Notes: generated from the sequence alone by a model not told the origin. A DNA stretch of 64,000 nucleotides from Anastatus disparis (GCA_017163975.1 JAFFSR010000033.1:450001-514000); one strand, 5' to 3'; positions 9,919-20,904 are shown, numbered from the stretch's first letter. A program made the numbers and translations.

Positions 9919-12823
9919 TTATTCTAGACTTGACTTTATTGTATAATGACCCCAAAGTAAGGTATCTGTCTTGCCATCTTGTATGTATCTTTCATCATCA
10001 GCTGGGCTCAATGTTAATTTCGTCTCAAATTCGCTATACACTTTATGCTTGTGAGAGCGAATAGTACGTTGTGTTCTGCATTTTGTTGTATTCTTTCGTA
10101 GACACTCTAAATAATCATCGAATGTACTTGTGTTCTGAATCACTGAGCTGTTTATACCTTTAGCTTTTTCAACTTTGTCTTCACCCTCTATTCGTATAGT
10201 GTACATTTTACTGCGTAGTCCAACAAATTCAGTCATTATGTTCCCATCACACTCATCTTTCATTAATCCAACGACCTTTTTGTTCACTTGAGGTATATTA
10301 AAAATATTATTAGCCGGATAATCAGATGTGTCAAAGTTTTGGATATCACGTTTCATAATTTCATAAATATCTCTATCACGAACTTCATATATCAAACTAT
10401 CCGTATCTGTATAAAGCAACTTACATAGATCATCAAATTCTTTCTTCATATAACTGTAGTGAAAATCATATACCAATATCTTAGATAAGTCAAGAATACA
10501 CAGTTCAATATATATAGGTTTATTCATGTAAATTTCAGTTTTCCCCAATTGTACAGCAACAAGATTTTTATCCAGAATAGTTTGGCTATGAAAATTTGGT
10601 TGAGCGATAAGAGCTTCAGCACCATAGCGTCCATCTCATTTGGTTATGAGTCTGACATCAACTCTATTTCTAATATTCTCTATAGTTTTACCAAATACTG
10701 CGTTATTCATGAGTTTATATAGATTTTTTTCAAATTCATTTTTAGCTTTTTTTCTCTTATCACTATTTAAATCTATGTACTTTTTTAGCCATGGTGATTG
10801 ATTAAACTGTAACACTCTGTGAACTTTCTTCAACTGTAAACCATTGTCTAAGGCTTGTTTTAAATTTCTATAATGTATTACATATCTTTCCTTTGGGCGA
10901 AGTATTGTCATGAGCTTTTCGTATGTTGAACCTTTCGGTTTCTCATGTACTGGACAGGATGGTAAATCTTTATGATGATCATGAATATGGTGAGGATAAT
11001 CCAAGTCCACTTCCAAGGTGTATCCGATAGGTGAGTCATCGGGCACAAAAAAGTTCATTTCATTAAAATCACCTTCAATCCACTTGAAGCCACCAATTGC
11101 ATCATAGCCCAACCATAGAGATTGTTTACATCGAAGTTAATTAGGTATTTTGATTCTTCTTCTGGATTGTATGCATCACCCATGTATTTGTTATTGGCTT
11201 TTGAACAACGATTGCAGCACTGATTGATATCACCTCTAATACCGCGTTCGATGAACATTATCATGTCGATGTCGGTTAGTAATTCCAATTAAATGTTGGT
11301 ATACTTGAGCATGGCACTCCAGGTGTAGCCAAGAAGTGTATAATAATGTGCTGGATTTAAGCCATAAGTGGTGATAGAGCTACATCGAAAATTTTCAAAA
11401 ACTTCTGCTAATAGTAGCACATCAGTTTTTAAGTAGAGATCTGATTAATCGCCTAAATTTGAAATATTAAATTTATACCAGACACTTTTAGCATGTTCAT
11501 AATCTTCATCCAATATGCCATTATTATTTAAAATGCTGTAAAATTTATCTTTGGTCATTAATTCAGAAATTGTCAACTTATCCTCAGAGTCCAGATAATC
11601 ATATGGGAAGACACCTTTTCTCTTGAGTAAATCGAATTTCTCTTCGGTCAATGGTCCATATTTCGCATTACTAATAAACTCAGATGGTAAAATATTATAC
11701 TGCTCCAAGTAAGATGACAATTTATCCAGAAACGATGGCATGAAACGGAAAGAGTCAATAAATTTAAAGTTAATTTCACTACCATCAATGTGTTTTGTAA
11801 ACAATATGAAGCGCTCTTTATTCAGTGGTAAAAGATTTACACGTTCTGGAAAATTTTGAGCAATATGTCTTATAAGGAAATGTGAATCATAACCAATAAG
11901 ATTGTGGAAAACAACTGGAACACAGCGTGAATCTTGATAATTCAAGTTATACTTCTCGTGAGCTGGACTCGGTATTTACCAGTTAAATGACAATGATCGC
12001 GAACTCTGTCAGTTCCCAAGGACTTTTCACATATATGACAAGTAGTTGCATTTTGAAATTCAAGTTCTTGCTTGTAGGTTAGTTTATCCATAGGTATAGG
12101 ACATCAGTAAACAGTCTCAATGTTCTCTGCAAGTGTTTCTAATTCTTTTGCGAACCATGCTGCCGCTTGAGAACCTCTGTAGCTACGGTAATACGAGAGT
12201 GTATCATCGTAGCTACATTTAAAGTAGTATCCAATACTAAAAGCTTTATGTTGCTGATAAAATTTTTTATATTTCATACTTTCGAGGAGTGATTCAAAAT
12301 CGGCATAAATAATAAATGGTGCCCTTGATTTATAATGAAAATTTTTAAATTGTAAAATATTTTCTTTCAGACATGGTAAATCAACTCTATACTTGTTTAT
12401 CTGAGAGCAGTCTTGTTCATGAGCATCCAGTTTAGCCTTGGTATGAAAGTAACGTAGACACCTATTACATAAATACTTTTGACCATCATGCTTTGATACT
12501 TGGATAGATACGAGTCTTAATAAATTTTTAATCCAAACATGGTGGAAATTGCTATTAACATCCCCATAATTATTTTCTACATCTTCACCATCATCATCAA
12601 TATAAAAGCTTTGCACGAGAAGTAAATTAATATGCGTATTCATTTTGTTCTTGGTTATACGTAATGGAGCAATATGAAATTTTCCCGAGTGTTCTTTCAA
12701 AATAAACAAATTTATTGAAATATTATTCTTCTTTTCGAATCTTGAAATATGTTTTGGTTTGACTGGAAATGGTATACCTTCGAAATCTAATTCATTTATG
12801 TATTTTTCATAAAAAACGGACAA
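9919..12823 (-). pseudogene. Protein-primed type DNA polymerase B of a Polinton/Maverick-like element, broken into five frames
   Basis: Reading leftward, successive minus-strand frames carry the family motifs in order. At 12823-12104 there is a C2H2-like finger (CNRC...H...C) and exonuclease motif I (IIYADFES). At 11945-11445 is the next exonuclease motif (FHNLIGYDSHF) and DSFRFMPS. At 11288-11055 is polymerase motif A ([10 protein letters not shown]). At 11112-10636 is motif B (KLMNNAVFGKT). At 10548-9919 is motif C (YTDTDS, residues 46-51) with the C-terminus. Order, spacing and total length (~970 codons) match a protein-primed B-family polymerase, which replicates linear virus-like transposons. 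The reading frame is interrupted at about 12100, 11440, 11290, 11110 and 10630, and the N-terminus is missing. Catalytic motifs survive but no single product can be made. No TIR was found. Confidence 0.85.
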
Positions 12824-13130
12824 AATTTTTAAAGACTTGAATGAAATGAGATTGATAGGTCAACCCATATACGTAATAAAATTTTGAAATTTCAGCCATT
12901 TTGAAAATTTTTTTTATTAAATAATAATTTTTTGCGTTAATAAATAAAGGGACTTGCAAGATACATATTTATGAAAATCGCACACCTCTAGAAGCAATAG
13001 TTTTCGAAATATCGAGTTTTGAAATTTGAAAATTTTGATTTTGAAATATCTCTAAAACTATTGGTCCTAGCGAAAAACGGACGAAATTTTTAAAGACTCG
13101 AATGAAATAAGTTGGATGGGTGATCTACCA
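12812..13130. repeat. Diverged direct repeat pair
   Basis: The block at about 12812-12870 (aaaaacggacaaaatttt, then aaagacttgaatgaaat) recurs at about 13072-13130 with a few changes, 260 bases apart. The first copy overlaps the upstream edge of the polymerase remnant, so the coding sequence may have been truncated by this repeat. The DNA between is AT-rich and gene-free. A short (TA)n tract follows at 13131-13150. Confidence 0.55.
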
Positions 13131-13210
13131 ATATATATATATATATATATTAGCTTAAATTATTGTACGTTGAGAAACAAACTTCTAGAAAGCTCTTTTA
13201 TGATAAAGAA

Positions 13211-13424
13211 ATTGCGCAGTTATTTTATCAAGGTCTCTCATGACTGAGTTATTTATCAATTGTTAATGCAACCTGATCCTTTATTTCTGATCAGGGATTC
13301 CCCGATACGCATATGAAATTGCGCAGTTATTTTACCAAGGTCTCTCATGACTGAGTTATTTATCAATTCTTAATGCAACCTGATCCTTTATATAAGGTCA
13401 GGGATTCCCCGATGTCTTCGTGGT
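13211..13424. repeat. 107-bp tandem duplication
   Basis: The unit starting attgcgcagttatttta at 13211 is repeated at 13318. Both copies carry ctctcatgactgagttattt and end at gggattccccgat, with only a few mismatches. The unit includes small inverted pieces (ctgatcagg, gattccccgat). It directly precedes the GC-rich promoter-like island. Confidence 0.85.
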
Positions 13425-13439
13425 TCGAGAATATTCCAT

Positions 13440-13645
13440 GACTCAACCTCTCTCTCTCAGCTTTAACTCTAGGATCGGGAATCGGGGAGTTGGCTATTGC
13501 GCGCGCATCTGGTTTTGACACGGGTGGTGACGTCATCGGGTGGTGGGTGGCTATGAGTGGTGGGTGGGCGGCGGGTTGTGACGTCATAAATGCTGAGTCA
13601 CGATTTGCACCTGTCCGTTAGTCGCACAGGTAAGTCGAGGGAGTG
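13440..13645 (+). promoter_or_regulatory. GC-rich promoter candidate with two CRE sites, an AP-1/MARE site and a splice donor
   Basis: In a window of strong AT bias this 200-bp island contains two perfect TGACGTCA CRE motifs (in ggtgacgtcatcgg near 13528 and tgtgacgtcataaa near 13580), TGCTGAGTCA immediately after the second, repeated ggtggtgggtgg boxes, and E-box-like cacctg. At about 13622-13634 cacaggtaagtc matches a splice donor, as expected at the end of a short non-coding first exon. I see no coding sequence downstream within several hundred bases. Strand is inferred from the donor. Confidence 0.45.
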
Positions 13646-14747
13646 GTGGTGGAGGGGGGGTCCAGAACTGTCATAGCCTACCTACTTCAAGTTACTATTT
13701 CGATCTCGAAGTAGCACTTACGCAGTAATTATAATATTTGAATAAATAACACAAAAATCAATTAAACAATGACAGAAAATTCGTTTTATACTTTCTATAA
13801 ATTTAATGATATTTAACATTATAATCCTCCACCACTGATCATAAATTTAGAGTCATATGCTGTAACTTGAATCACTAATGTTCAGTTTATGTTTTCTTGA
13901 GGCTTCAAAATTTAAACTACACTATGAAAACCAATTTTCAATAGCTTACGCAATCAAAAAAATTAATTGCATGAAAAATTTAAAGCAAATCCATCGATTA
14001 CTTTTCGAGATCTAATTGAGTAAATAAATACAAACATTTTTTTTTTAATTTCAAAATGCTCTAAAATTAAAAGCACGCCAAGGAAATTAATTTTCAGAAG
14101 TTTATTTTATTTCAGGTATCGAAAATTATTTCCATGCAAATTTTGAAGCAAATTCATTATGTAGTTTAAAAAATATCGTGAGTTAAAAAAAAATTGTGTA
14201 TGCATGAAAGAAACCGAACATATGTATCCTATAGCTGATAACATAGGATATACAGTAAATGTTCAAATGATAATTCATATAAAAAAGAACGAGTGTAATT
14301 ATCATGTGTGTGTGCATTTCATAATTTTAACAGTCATGTCTAACAATGTTATATGTATAATAACAGAGGTAAGACATACTGAGTATATATAGATATACTT
14401 GGAACATGCAGCAGACAGTGAAGCGACCGAAACTGTTGTAGTATGAAGGTGCGCAGTGGCTTCTGAGCATGTGACTGTAAAGAAAAACACGAATGTAATT
14501 TGCTCGTTCCCTGATGCACGGGAGGCACTTTTTGGCGAAGTTCCGGCACGGGTATGAAGGAAAAGATATATTTTCATTAATTTATACTTTTTAAAGTTTT
14601 AGATAGGATAATCTATCAAAAGTTACAAGAAAAAAAATTATTTTATAGTTCAGTAGCTTAAAAGTAAAGTTTTGTATAAAATTTTATTTGATCTGAATCA
14701 TTCCGTCGGAGGATGATTTAAAAACCATAATACAAATGAATGTTGGC
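13646..14747. other. AT-rich stretch without recognised gene
   Basis: Only short ORFs of no recognised family are present. A GC-richer patch at 14400-14560 contains small ORFs on the minus strand that look accidental. If the promoter at 13440-13645 is real, this could be its first intron. Confidence 0.4.
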
Positions 14748-15583
14748 AGTTTAAAAAAAAATCGTTCGAGCGGTTTCGAAACAGTTATCCCTTTAGAGGT
14801 TGAAGAAATGATTTTTCGGTGATAACTTGAAAAAAACGAATTTTGAAAAAAAGTATATAAAATAAAATTTATAGAAGAAAATAAGATACATCTTTTTAAT
14901 ATTATATATGGAAATATCCACACAACTTTTAATTCTCTAATAACAGGTCATATTACAGCTGTTACTGGGTTACCGCAAGATGCTCATTATTTAAACTAGG
15001 TTCAAATCTTTTCTGCTATCCTGTAGCTCCACTTCTGATGTATTTTGTAAATGCGCCACAAACGGCGCAGCAGATAATTCTATAAAAAGTAAATTTACAC
15101 ATAAGATAAATTACGGTAATTTATGTGTAAAAATGAATGTTTTATAGAAATATCTACTGCGCCGTTTGTGGCACATTTACAAAATACATAAAAAATAGAG
15201 TTACAGGATAGCACAAAAGATTTCAACCTAGTTTAAATAATGTGCATCATGCGTTAACCCAGTAACAGCTGTAATATGACCTGTTACTAGAGAATTAAAA
15301 GTTGTGTGGATATCCCCATATATATTTTTTAAAAATAATATTTATTAAATTATCATTAAAAAGCCTTCGATTTCAACATTTTTCATGAACAATTTGAAAA
15401 ATATTAACTTAAGATGAAAAGGTATGATATAAAAAAGATTAATTTTTTTATATTCTATAAATTTAATTCTATATACTTTTTTTTTAAAAAATCGTATTTT
15501 TCAAGTTATTACCAAAAATCCATTTTTTTGACCATTTAAAAGGTGTCTATTTAAAAACGCTTTCAACGATTTTTTTTTAAATA
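14748..15583. mobile_element. ~835-bp palindromic (foldback) element
   Basis: Inner arms are strongly conserved. The left arm (14909-15095, containing caggtcatattacagctgtt and gccacaaacggcgcag) matches the reverse complement of the right arm (15128-15324). The symmetry continues outward with lower identity: gataacttgaaaaa at 14820 mirrors ttttcaagttatta near 15500, and tttaaaaaaaaatcgtt at 14750 mirrors aacgatttttttttaaa at 15566. The short centre, near 15110, is itself a hairpin (acataagataaattacgg...). No ORF. Target duplication not resolved. Confidence 0.8.
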
Positions 15584-15816
15584 GGGACGTTTACTTGTGT
15601 TATTATTTAAAATAATTCCCCGTTTAAATTATTCAGATTGGATAAAAACTCGTCGAGAAAATTCATAAACTTGATTTCTCATACACACATCTATACATAC
15701 ATTTTAAGGAAGCCTCGTAATAGTCTTATTTTCCTATAAAAATAAGTTTTTTATCATAAAATTACATATTTCAAAGGGTTATATTTTCCGCGATGTCGAA
15801 AATATAAGGCACTTCC
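15584..15816. other. Gene-free AT-rich spacer
   Basis: No ORF, repeat or site that I can name. It lies between a palindrome and the 5' remnant of the transposase-like gene. Confidence 0.4.
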
Positions 15817-15912
15817 GTACAACGGTCGTGCCTAAAAATTGGATTCAAAAAGGTAGTGCAGCTTCACTGGAGGACTTTGTAGCTGATTCAAATCAATTAA
15901 TAACACCGCTAT
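15817..15912 (+). pseudogene. N-terminal remnant of the transposase-like gene, cut by the TTAA palindrome
   Basis: The frame reading VVPKNWIQKGSAASLEDFVAD, followed by a few more residues (NQLITPLFKESH), is open up to the palindrome that begins at 15917. Its spacing relative to the DFSENY exon beyond the palindrome (16766) fits the related insect proteins, where a helical segment of this type precedes the catalytic core. It is therefore probably the 5' part of the same gene, separated by the insertion. The joined frame on the far side of the insertion contains stops, so the N-terminal part has decayed. Confidence 0.4.
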
Positions 15913-15916
15913 TTAA

Positions 15917-16666
15917 GGAGTCTCATATGTCAGCCATAGTTTGTTGTTCATAAAAATTAAAAGTTTAAAGAGCTCTTCAAAATTTTAATAAAAATTAATT
16001 TATACCTAGAAAAAAATTTTTGCAAATTTTCAAGTAGTCTTATCAACTAATTTTTTTATATGTGCTCACTCTAAGTCCGCGTGTTTTGTATCTCATAGTA
16101 GTAAAAAGATAAACTTTAAGAGGAGGTCGAGTATATCTGTCCTTTTCTAATCAAAGAATTAATTTTATTACAAAAATTAATAATTTTAGCAAAAAATTAA
16201 GAGAAAGCCGCATTTTGTATCAAAAAAAGCAATATCTTCATTGATGAGAAAAAATTAATTTCATCGCTTTGTTTCCAAGAAAACCTTGAAAAACTTAAAA
16301 CACAGAGGTTAGGGTAAACAATTTGGTTTTTCAAGGTTTTCTTGAAATCGAAGCAATAAAATGAATTTTTTTTTATTAATGAAAATTTTGCTTTTCCTTA
16401 TACGAGATGCGGCTTTCTCTTTATTTTTTGCTAAAGTTATTATTTTTAGCTAAAAATTAATTATTTGATTAGAAAAGGACAGAGATACGTGAACTCCTCT
16501 TAAGTGAGCATAAATAATAAAATCAGTCGCTAAGGCTAACTAAAATTTTGCAGAGATTTTTTTCCGGGGATAAATTAATGTTTTTCAAAATATTGAAGAA
16601 TTTTTTAAACTTTTGATATTTATGAACAACAAACTATAGCAAACTATAGCTAGCATATGAGACTCC
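15917..16666. mobile_element. 750-bp palindromic MITE with TTAA target duplication (piggyBac type)
   Basis: The ends are ggagtctcatatg and catatgagactcc. TTAA lies immediately outside on both sides (15913-15916 and 16667-16670), the signature of piggyBac-type insertion. The inverted arms extend almost to the centre near 16285: caagaaaaccttgaaaa on the left mirrors ttttcaaggttttcttg on the right, and aatatcttcattgatgag mirrors the right-arm segment. There is no coding capacity. It splits the transposase-like gene that resumes at 16766. Confidence 0.85.
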
Positions 16667-16765
16667 TTAATGAGATAGACAATTAAATGTTACATTGCTG
16701 ATACTCAAAAAAGATACCTCCGTTATTGTAAAAGCCACTTGTGATCTGATTCTTGCATTATATTA

Positions 16766-17954
16766 ATGGACTTCTCAGAAAACTATTCTTTCATAATTCA
16801 ACAATCTGCCCACTCTTTTTATCATAACAACTTGCTAGCTACTGTGCATCCATTTTGTATTTATTTTAGAAAAGATGACATAAGTGAATTGTCAAACGTC
16901 AATTATTGTATTGTAAGTGATTCTACAGATCATCCCGCATATTCTGTGAATGCTTTTACTGCGAAAGTTATAAAAGTAATTAAAGAGCAGTATAGTTGGA
17001 TTCAGAAGATTATATATTTTTCAGACGAAGCACCTCAGCAGTATAAAAACAAGTATTAAAATTTTTTATAATATGAAAGAATCTCTTATTTATATGTAAC
17101 TATTTAATATATATCAAATATGAAACTATTATTATGTTCAAATTCAGGAACCAACATTCAGCAAATGTCTTGTATTATGAAAAGGATTTTGGTTTGAAAG
17201 TCGAATCATATAATTTCTTTGCAACAAGCCACGGAAAGTCCTCCTGCGATGCTGTTGGTGCTTCATTGAAAGGACAAGTTATGCGTCACGGTATTCGATC
17301 TTTTACAGAAGGACAGATTAACGATCCTCGTGAAATGTATGAGTACGCTGTCAATGATGCTGATAAGATAAAGTATATAAATACCGCAACCTTATTCAAT
17401 AAGAATAGAATACAATGATTTATACTCTACTAATAAATCTTAAATAAGATCTTGAATGAGATCTCAAATGAGATCTTAAATGAGATCTCAAATGATTTAT
17501 CATGCCAAAATAATATTTAACAATATTTTTTAGTCTGGCATGTTTAAAACTATAGATTGGAGACTATTTTTAAAAAATTTTAACTTAGAAAATTAAAGTC
17601 CAAAAACCAAAAAAAAATTCCAAGTCTAAAATTTTCAAAAATAGTTTCCAATCCCAAACCCAAATAAGATTTGAGCATGAGATTTTATTTAAGATTTTTC
17701 AGTAGACTATAAACAAATATAAAGAACACTTATAATCAAATAATTTTCTGTTTTCTTACAGAACCTTATGGGTGTCCAAAAGTGAAGTGAAAGAATATCA
17801 AAGATGTTTGAAAAAACGATTTAATAAAGTTTACACGTTTCCAAAGACTAGATTGCACCATTGCTATAATTTATGCACCATTCCAATTGATGAAGATAAA
17901 ATCATAATGAAAATAATATCGATGTCAACGAAGAAAATTAAAATTGAAGTGTAA
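16766..17954 (+). CDS. Transposase-like protein (DFSENY...FFATSHGK family) in three exons
   Basis: Exons: 16766-17052, 17148-17372 and 17762-17954. Both introns are GT-AG: 95 bp (acceptor aattcag at 17141-17147) and 389 bp (acceptor cttacag ending 17761). Each interrupts a codon after its second base and keeps the frame. Exon 1 gives MDFSENYSF and YFSDEAPQQYKN; exon 2 gives DFGLKVESYNFFATSHGK then SSCDAVGASLKG; exon 3 starts TLWVSKSEVKEYQRC. This motif set recurs in multicopy insect and hydrozoan proteins of transposon origin with a putative DDE/RNase H-like core; D of DFSENY and D of YFSDEA are the likely acidic residues. The true N-terminus is damaged (stop at 16742, palindrome upstream). 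Splice-site conservation argues for recent function. I could not assign a superfamily. Confidence 0.6.
17420..17712. mobile_element. Small inverted-repeat element inside intron 2, with a 12-bp minisatellite
   Basis: The left end (tttatactctactaataaatctt) is the reverse complement of the right end (aagatttttcagtagactataaa near 17690-17712), continuing inward through taaataagatctt / atgagattttattta. The left arm also holds four 12-bp units of the form gagatct(c/t)aaat (17447-17500). A second symmetric pair, attggagactattttt and aaaatagtttccaat, frames the centre. The whole element lies within the 389-bp intron. Confidence 0.55.
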
Positions 17955-19163
17955 ATTGACATCGAAAAATAATTGAGAGTCTATTCAGCAGTTTCAGTTT
18001 TTTTTCAACTTTATCTAGGTGAACCTCATATTCATACAAATTAACCTCTTCTGACGTTCGTCATCATTTGAGGACAGGTATTGAATATTTTAATTGTGAT
18101 GTTCCCTAAGATTTTCTTATGAAACAATTAGCACAATCAATTTTTCTGAATAAACTCTTGCTAGAAATTAATTTTTACCTTGTTTAATTAATATTGGATG
18201 GAATCAAAATTTTTTGAGAACGAATTTCTTTGTGTGTTTAAAGTATGCGTCAGAAAATGTTAACTTCATTAAATTTATAAATATATGCGAACATGTGACA
18301 ACTTTAACGGAAATGAGGTAATGAAAAATTAAAGTTAAGACGCTTATATTGGTTTTCAAAGGAAATTTTTAAGTGCACAGGGAATGATAATTACGATTTT
18401 AATTGCAAAATTCTAAATTGCGTTAAACAAGCGTTCACAGATTTGGTACTTTGAAATTCACTATAATTTGAACTGGCCATTGCATCGCTTTCATAGCACC
18501 TAGAGACTTTATCCAGTGCTCAAATTGAAGGTTATGAGGTCTTGATTTATATGATTCATACTTTGGAACTCTTAAAATGTTGCAAGAGAGCAGAACCTTT
18601 ATACAATTTAGCTTATTAGGGAGGCAAAATACTTGGAAATACTCGATTTTCAACATCTCAAATAAGTAGCCCAGAGGCAAATACCCAAAGGTTTCCCGAT
18701 GATAAGTTGTCGTTGATATAAAAAAGTATTCCCGAAATAATTTTTTGCAATTTGGAGTGTCTAGTAATGAGCACCATGACTTTAAAAATGGCAAAAACGC
18801 GATTTTTATAAAAATTGCAATATTTAAACAGCTACATCTTCGTTCCATAAAAACCGATTTTAACGTTCCGCGGATATTTTAAAGCTTATAATAATACCCT
18901 TTGAATAAAACCTACTAGAAGTGTTTTCTACAATAAAATTGCCCTTAGCAGCAGTTTAAATATTGGTAGTTTTTGATTTTCTTAGTTTACTCAATTATTC
19001 TGTGAGAAGAAGGTAAGTAATCAATACTTCTAGAAAATTTTTTATAACTACTTGAAAAATACTTGGAAAAAATAAGAAGTTGTAGATTAAAATCGGTTCA
19101 CTGAGTGACGAGTTAAATAGTTTGAAAACAGGCTAATAGGGGCTATTTTTGACGCTTTCGGGC
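17955..19163. other. AT-rich stretch without recognised gene
   Basis: A 137-codon minus-strand ORF (18435-18848) has no recognisable domain and no family resemblance I can name, so I do not call it. The last 100 bases are the left flank of the Gypsy insertion and end in gggc, the target duplication. Confidence 0.4.
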
Positions 19164-19415
19164 TGTGGGGCCTGGGACTTCAACCAAAAGCCACACAGTA
19201 TAGATGAGAGAAGGTAGAGGTTTCAAGGTTAAGTTGAATGAGTACACGGGAGATATGGTTAAGCGTTATATTTGCTAGAGCCAGGGATACAGTCGGTAGT
19301 CAAGTGAGAGAGTAACGTTCGCACGCTAGCACGTTAACTCGTCTCAGAGGGGAAGGGATGCCTGTCTGTCATACGATAGGCTACTAATACATGTTCACAC
19401 ATACATGCTCCCACA
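19164..19415 (-). repeat. Gypsy 3' LTR
   Basis: 252 bp bounded by TG...CA (tgtggggcc...tcccaca). It matches the copy at 27594-27845 at about 94%. Its inner edge abuts a purine tract on the minus strand. Confidence 0.95.
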
Positions 19416-19440
19416 ATACTACCCCCCCCTTTTTTTTTAT
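19416..19440 (-). promoter_or_regulatory. Polypurine tract of the Gypsy element
   Basis: On the minus strand this reads a run of A then eight G (aaaaaaaaaggggggggtag) immediately before the 3' LTR. This is the expected primer for plus-strand DNA synthesis. Confidence 0.85.
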
Positions 19441-19484
19441 TACATTACAATTATTACTTATACTAGTACCCTGGTTTACATTCT

Positions 19485-20322
19485 GTACTTGCGTACTCTT
19501 AAACGTTCCGTGCGTAACTATTTTCACGAATTTAGTTATTTTATCGCATTTTTATCTGACTCCATTTACATTTTACATTAAATGTTTACTTTTATACATA
19601 ACTAACTATTTACGTTTACAAAAAAATTTTAACAATGCTGATTTTCAATGAAATTATTACAAAATATGCTACTCGCACGTAAATGTCATTTTTCTGTACG
19701 CTTAATTACCCGTGCTTACTCGCACTTTATACTTATTTACACTCCGTGCTTAATTGCACTTATTCATACAGCTGTGCTCAATGCACTTACATTACATAAC
19801 TGTACTTATAGTACTTGCTCACGCACATTACTTTGTGCTCGCTTGCACTTATGCGTTTTATATATTATTGCGTGCATGAATGCACTTACTATGCTATATA
19901 TTGCATCTCAAACTTGTTGAATTTATATATTTAATTAACTTTTAGCAATTTTATGACAATTTTTACATTAACTATATGCTCTTATTTATACGACCGTATT
20001 GAATTATTTTTGGAACTAAACAAGTTAATTTTTTATGTTTTACAATACATATTTTTAAGATTTCATACAATCAATATAACATTCCAATTTTTATCACATT
20101 TTATGCGTCTAATACGCCCAGTCTTTGAAACTATCACGTTTATGCGTTTAATACGCTAAGTTTTACAATAATTACCATACACTGTGCAAACATATGTTAC
20201 TCGCGCTTGACGCGCTAAATAATAGGGAACTTGCATTATTGCCAACCATAAAATAACGTCATTTCACATTAAATATATAATAATATATAACATATGCGTG
20301 CACGTCATACATTCTTGACGTG
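19485..20322 (-). repeat. Array of mini-hairpins in the Gypsy 3' non-coding region
   Basis: At least ten 4-bp perfect stems enclose 4-6 base loops. GTAC/GTAC: 19485-19496, 19802-19814. GTGC/GCAC: 19712-19725, 19746-19759, 19774-19786, 19835-19848, 19872-19885. GCGT/ACGC: 20105-20117, 20144-20156. GCGC/GCGC: 20203-20215. A 7-bp stem CACGTCA/TGACGTG lies at 20301-20322. Loops are often ttaat-, tcaat- or ctaat-like. ORFs over this segment come from the repeats and are not genes. Confidence 0.7.
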
Positions 20323-20416
20323 AGTCACATTCACACTAGCATTCTCGCACACATACTCACTATCACTACACTAAGTTCATAGTCTTATCTTCTCCTGTGT
20401 TCTGCGCATCTTCGGC

Positions 20417-20781
20417 CTAGTGCAGCCACCTGTAGGTGATGTGGAGCAGGTTCCCATCTTCAGTGACCCTTGCCCCTTTATTTTTTAAAAACCTGCGGAG
20501 ATCCGCGGTAATCCTCACCTTACGTCTCCTTGTGATGAAGGAGAACTCCTGTGGGTAATTCGAAATTAGCCTCTGAATGATGTCTAGGTCGAACTGCCTA
20601 TTGTTTTTGTTGTTTGCATAATACTGCGAGAGAGGTCCGTCTTGATTCTTGACACTTCTTCCATCGCTGCAGAACACAGGTACACTAACACTGAGAAAGG
20701 AAGCACACTAAAGTTTATTAGAAATAAGGTCACAGTGGTGTTCCTATAAAAGTGGAACGCAGTCCAGTAGGAACGAGCCAA
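20417..20781 (-). CDS. Small ORF downstream of Gypsy pol, unrecognised
   Basis: Two overlapping minus-strand frames (20781-20584 and 20677-20417) lie after pol. The longer gives 86 residues with a basic centre (SFITRRRKVRITADLRRFLKN) and ends ITYRWLH. The coding look (mixed composition, no simple repeats) suggests a real 3' ORF. It shows no signal peptide or membrane span, so I do not call it an envelope. A frameshift may join the two frames. It sits close to a conserved hairpin at 20740-20774. Confidence 0.35.
20740..20774 (-). repeat. Conserved hairpin, copy 1 (Gypsy 3' region)
   Basis: GTTCCTA and TAGGAAC form a perfect 7-bp stem around a taaaag...cagtccag interior. Related copies lie at 26740-26773 and 26859-26893, in the other non-coding end of the same element. 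Confidence 0.6.
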
Positions 20782-20904
20782 AGCTACCTAAATAAAAAGA
20801 AAAGGAAAAAAAAATTATTAATGCACATAATAAACAACATATATACATAAAAAAAACATAATAAATTAATATAATACAATCAGTGTAACATCCTTACTCA
20901 TATT

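Noticed and set aside
18435..18848. 137-codon minus-strand ORF
   Set aside because: No recognisable family, AT-driven composition, no promoter or splice context; likely chance.
19391..20159. Three plus-strand ORFs (86, 90 and 68 codons)
   Set aside because: They run antisense through the Gypsy 3' mini-hairpin array and its repeats; composition follows the repeats.
20417..20781. Envelope gene for the Gypsy element
   Set aside because: The downstream ORF has no signal peptide, membrane span or furin-like site, so an env call is unsupported.
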